Positions 6,097 to 7,544 of a stretch of DNA of 7,544 bases are shown here, one piece after another (position 1 is the first letter of the stretch; each line of letters opens with the position of its first letter). The position numbers and the translations under genes were made by a program. The notes beneath the pieces are model-generated. The model searched no databases, was not told where the DNA came from, and saw only the letters and a list, made by a program, of their open reading frames with translations. Source of the stretch: an uncultured Oscillospiraceae bacterium (GTDB taxonomy: Bacteria > Bacillota > Clostridia > Oscillospirales > Ruminococcaceae); assembly GCA_934446455.1 (NCBI GenBank), contig CAKSEE010000067.1:1-7544 (forward strand), read 5' to 3'.

Positions 6097-6426
6097 TTAA
6101 CCGCTTACTCTGCGCGCGGTGAGCGTGTAGTGGTGCGGCTCGTCCGCGCAGTAAAAGCGAGCCTCGGTTATCTCCCAGAGCGCGCCGTCGTATTCCGCGC
6201 TCATTCCCGCCGTAAATTCCAGCCCCTGCGGCAGGGAATACGTCATATCGTAGAATATCGTGAGCGCCGACAGCCCTCTCACGTCCCCGCCCGCGTAGTC
6301 CGAAAGAGCGCTTTTCCGCTCGACCCGCACGCAGCTTACTTCTGTGCTTGTATAGCCGCTCTCGCCCGGCACAAGCAGCGTAAACTCGTCGTTCAGCAGC
6401 TGCTCGGGTATAGGCTCAATGCTCAT
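6097..6426 (-). CDS. Putative minor capsid/head-closure protein (Minor_capsid_1-like)
   Basis: The 109-residue protein has the layout of the Minor_capsid_1 family of Firmicute phages: an N-terminal IPEQLLNDEFTLLVP (5-19), then VSCVRVERKSAL (29-40), LSALTIFYD (51-59), SLPQGLEFTAGM (63-74) and a C-terminal HHYTLTARRV (97-106). Proteins of this type sit at the head-tail interface between the connector and tail genes and are thought to act as head-closure or stopper-like components. The ATG at 6426-6424 overlaps the connector stop as ATGA and has GGAGG 7 nt upstream. The TAA stop overlaps the ribosome site of the 38-residue ORF. The family match is from remembered motifs; the detailed role is inferred from gene order. 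Confidence 0.8.
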   Translation of the reverse strand: MSIEPIPEQLLNDEFTLLVPGESGYTSTEVSCVRVERKSALSDYAGGDVRGLSALTIFYDMTYSLPQGLEFTAGMSAEYDGALWEITEARFYCADEPHHYTLTARRVSG

Positions 6427-6821
6427 TCTATCGCCTCCACTCCGCTGAAAAGGCAGCCTGCCGCGCGCAGCAGCCCTATTACCGCAAGGCTTGAGTCGTA
6501 AGGCTCAACGGCGGTCGTGCTGTTTTCGGTGCTCTTTGTCACGCTGTAGGAGAAGTCCCCCACAGTGTATTTTTCGGAGTTTTCTCCGCCGCTTCCGCCG
6601 CTTCCCGTGCCGTATTCGCGGCGCAGCAGCTCCAGCGTCTGAAAAGCCGCCGCCTGCTTCACGAGCCGCGCCGCCTCTCCGCCTGCCGCGAGCGCCGCAG
6701 CAGCCTTTCCCTGAGTAAGCGCCGTCAGCACGAATCCTGCGCGTTCAAGGCAGCTCTCAAGCTCCTTATCGTCCGACCACTCAAAGCCCAGCGCGTTGAA
6801 TTCTTCCTTTGTCAGTATCAT
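6423..6821 (-). CDS. Phage head-tail connector (adaptor) protein
   Basis: The 132-residue protein opens with LTKEEFNALGFEWSDDKELESCLERAGFVLTAL-like helices, followed by an Ala-rich helix (35-52) and VKQAAAFQTLELLRREYG (54-71). Then comes a flexible linker GTGSGGSGGEN (71-81) and GDFSYSVTKS (88-97). This is the typical shape of gp6/gp15-type adaptors: an N-terminal helical bundle, a loop, then 'G-D-x-S-V-T'. These form a ring under the portal, so a portal gene is expected outside the window. The ATG at 6821-6819 has AAAGGAGG with 4-nt spacing. The gene follows the capsid gene after a 144-nt gap and overlaps the minor capsid gene by four bases. The Gly/Ser linker encoded by GGC/GGA runs is longer than I would expect, but the reading frame is intact. 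Confidence 0.78.
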   Translation of the reverse strand: MILTKEEFNALGFEWSDDKELESCLERAGFVLTALTQGKAAAALAAGGEAARLVKQAAAFQTLELLRREYGTGSGGSGGENSEKYTVGDFSYSVTKSTENSTTAVEPYDSSLAVIGLLRAAGCLFSGVEAIE

Positions 6822-6839
6822 TCTTCCTCCTTTGAGAAG

Positions 6840-6866
6840 CGCCGCACAGCAATGCGCCGTGCGGCG
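6840..6866. other. 8-bp stem-loop in the capsid-connector gap
   Basis: CGCCGCAC (6840-6847) pairs with GTGCGGCG (6859-6866) around an 11-nt loop. It lies just before the ribosome site of the connector gene, at the end of a 144-nt stretch (6822-6965) in which I see no gene. No T-run follows on the minus strand. Placed after the most heavily expressed phage gene, it could dampen transcription or protect the 3' end of capsid mRNA. That is inference; the stem itself is seen. Confidence 0.5.
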
Positions 6867-6965
6867 TAAAGTTCCCGCAATGTCCCGTAAACTGCCCGCC
6901 GTCTGCCGCGCCGTAAGTCACAGCCAACCGCCTGAGCCTGCGCCGACAGCGTGCGCACAGGTCAG

Positions 6966-7544
6966 TTATTTCTCAATCGAAACTGCAATCGCAGCCTTTT
7001 TATTGTCCGGCACGAACAGGTCGTGGTACTTGCGGTAGTCGATATCCCATGCGTCCGCAAACTGGTTCGCCTCGGGCGTAATTATCTTGATGTTGTCGGT
7101 CTTGCTTACGGCAATGGGCGCGGACTTGGGGCAGATGACCCAATTTATCCCCTTCGCCCCATTAGCGGGCGCAAATCCACCTTCGCCGTCCGCGCTGAAC
7201 GTGTACGCGGTTTTCATGCGCGCGGAGGGTACGGGGATAACTGCTGCGCCGTTGATGGTCTTAACGCTGAACTCCAGACCGCCCTGCACGAACTGCGCGG
7301 AGTCTATAGCCCTTGAAAGCTCGCTCGAGAGCATGAGCCTGTCGTAAACGGGGCGCGACATGATGATAACGGTGTCGCCCTCGCCGCCCGTGACGTCGCG
7401 CACCGCGCTCAGCTGCGCGAGAAGCTCGGAGAGGAGCGTTGCATTGTCGGGGGTGTACTCCGCCCTGATACCTGCCGCTGCTGCAAGCTTAGAATAGCGG
7501 TACGCGTCGATTTCGGGGATTACCTTGGTGCGCTGGAACTCTGC
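6966..7544 (-). CDS. Major capsid protein, HK97-like fold (C-terminal 192 residues; starts beyond the right edge)
   Basis: The reading frame is open from base 7544 to the TAA at 6968-6966. It begins AEFQRTKVIPEIDAYRYSKL, the hallmark helix and strand seen in major capsid proteins of many Firmicute siphophages. It continues with GEGDTVIIMSRPVYDRLM (visible residues 53-70), VIPVPSARMKTAYTF (about 104-118) and AKGINWVICPKSAPIAVSKTD, then ITPEANQFADAWDIDYRKYHDLFV near the C-terminus, all as expected for the A- and P-domains of the HK97 fold. A GTG at 7403 is only an internal valine, because the frame and the homology continue upstream. The N-terminal arm and any scaffold, protease and portal genes must lie to the right. 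It is the first gene of the visible operon and the shell component that the downstream connector and terminase serve. Confidence 0.9.
   Translation of the reverse strand, partial: AEFQRTKVIPEIDAYRYSKLAAAAGIRAEYTPDNATLLSELLAQLSAVRDVTGGEGDTVIIMSRPVYDRLMLSSELSRAIDSAQFVQGGLEFSVKTINGAAVIPVPSARMKTAYTFSADGEGGFAPANGAKGINWVICPKSAPIAVSKTDNIKIITPEANQFADAWDIDYRKYHDLFVPDNKKAAIAVSIEK

Noticed and set aside
5701..6501. 266-codon open frame on the plus strand
   Set aside because: It spans three convincing minus-strand genes with ribosome sites and covers them antisense.

Overview
This window looks like accessory DNA from a high-GC gut-type Firmicute (Clostridia such as Oscillospirales would fit). That guess rests on protein flavour only: strong AAGGAGG ribosome sites, cysteine-rich tail proteins, and capsid, connector and terminase types common in clostridial prophages. 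No rRNA, tRNA or host housekeeping gene is present to confirm it. All intact genes lie on the minus strand and read right to left. TGA is used as a stop, so there is no recoding.

Block A (about 1-1028) is AT-richer and patchwork. At the left edge is the first 16 codons of a P-loop protein, MMSMYTGTPGSGKSYT. This is the classic start of Zot/pI-type ATPases of filamentous phages (inoviruses). Directly upstream of it is an ORF carrying the N-terminal half of a Rep_trans-type rolling-circle replication initiator. It seems to lack its native start and its C-terminal half. Its 5' part collides head-on with a decayed IS5-family transposase on the plus strand. That transposase has an early frameshift and has lost its whole catalytic core, probably through a short direct repeat. 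Block A is therefore a piece of a degraded or rearranged inovirus-like element damaged by an insertion sequence.

Block B (about 1029-1262) has no convincing gene. It is an extremely GC-rich run of back-to-back small hairpins that ends three bases from the terminase stop codon.

Block C (1263-7544) is a compact tailed-phage structural operon. In transcription order it encodes: the major capsid protein (N-terminus off the window), a head-tail connector, a Minor_capsid_1-like protein, a 38-residue peptide, a small DUF6711-like protein, a tail-tip/baseplate hub protein, a fibre-like protein, an 85-residue helical protein and a PBSX-type large terminase. Junctions are tight (ATGA or GTGA overlaps, ribosome sites inside the preceding gene), so the module looks maintained rather than decaying. 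Two things are odd: the terminase is last instead of before portal and capsid, and no tail tube, tail terminator or tape-measure gene lies between the head-closure and tail-tip genes. This may be a very small or short-tailed phage, a satellite-like or particle-forming element, or a phage with a rearranged genome. Sequence to the right (portal, protease, tail genes?) is needed to choose.
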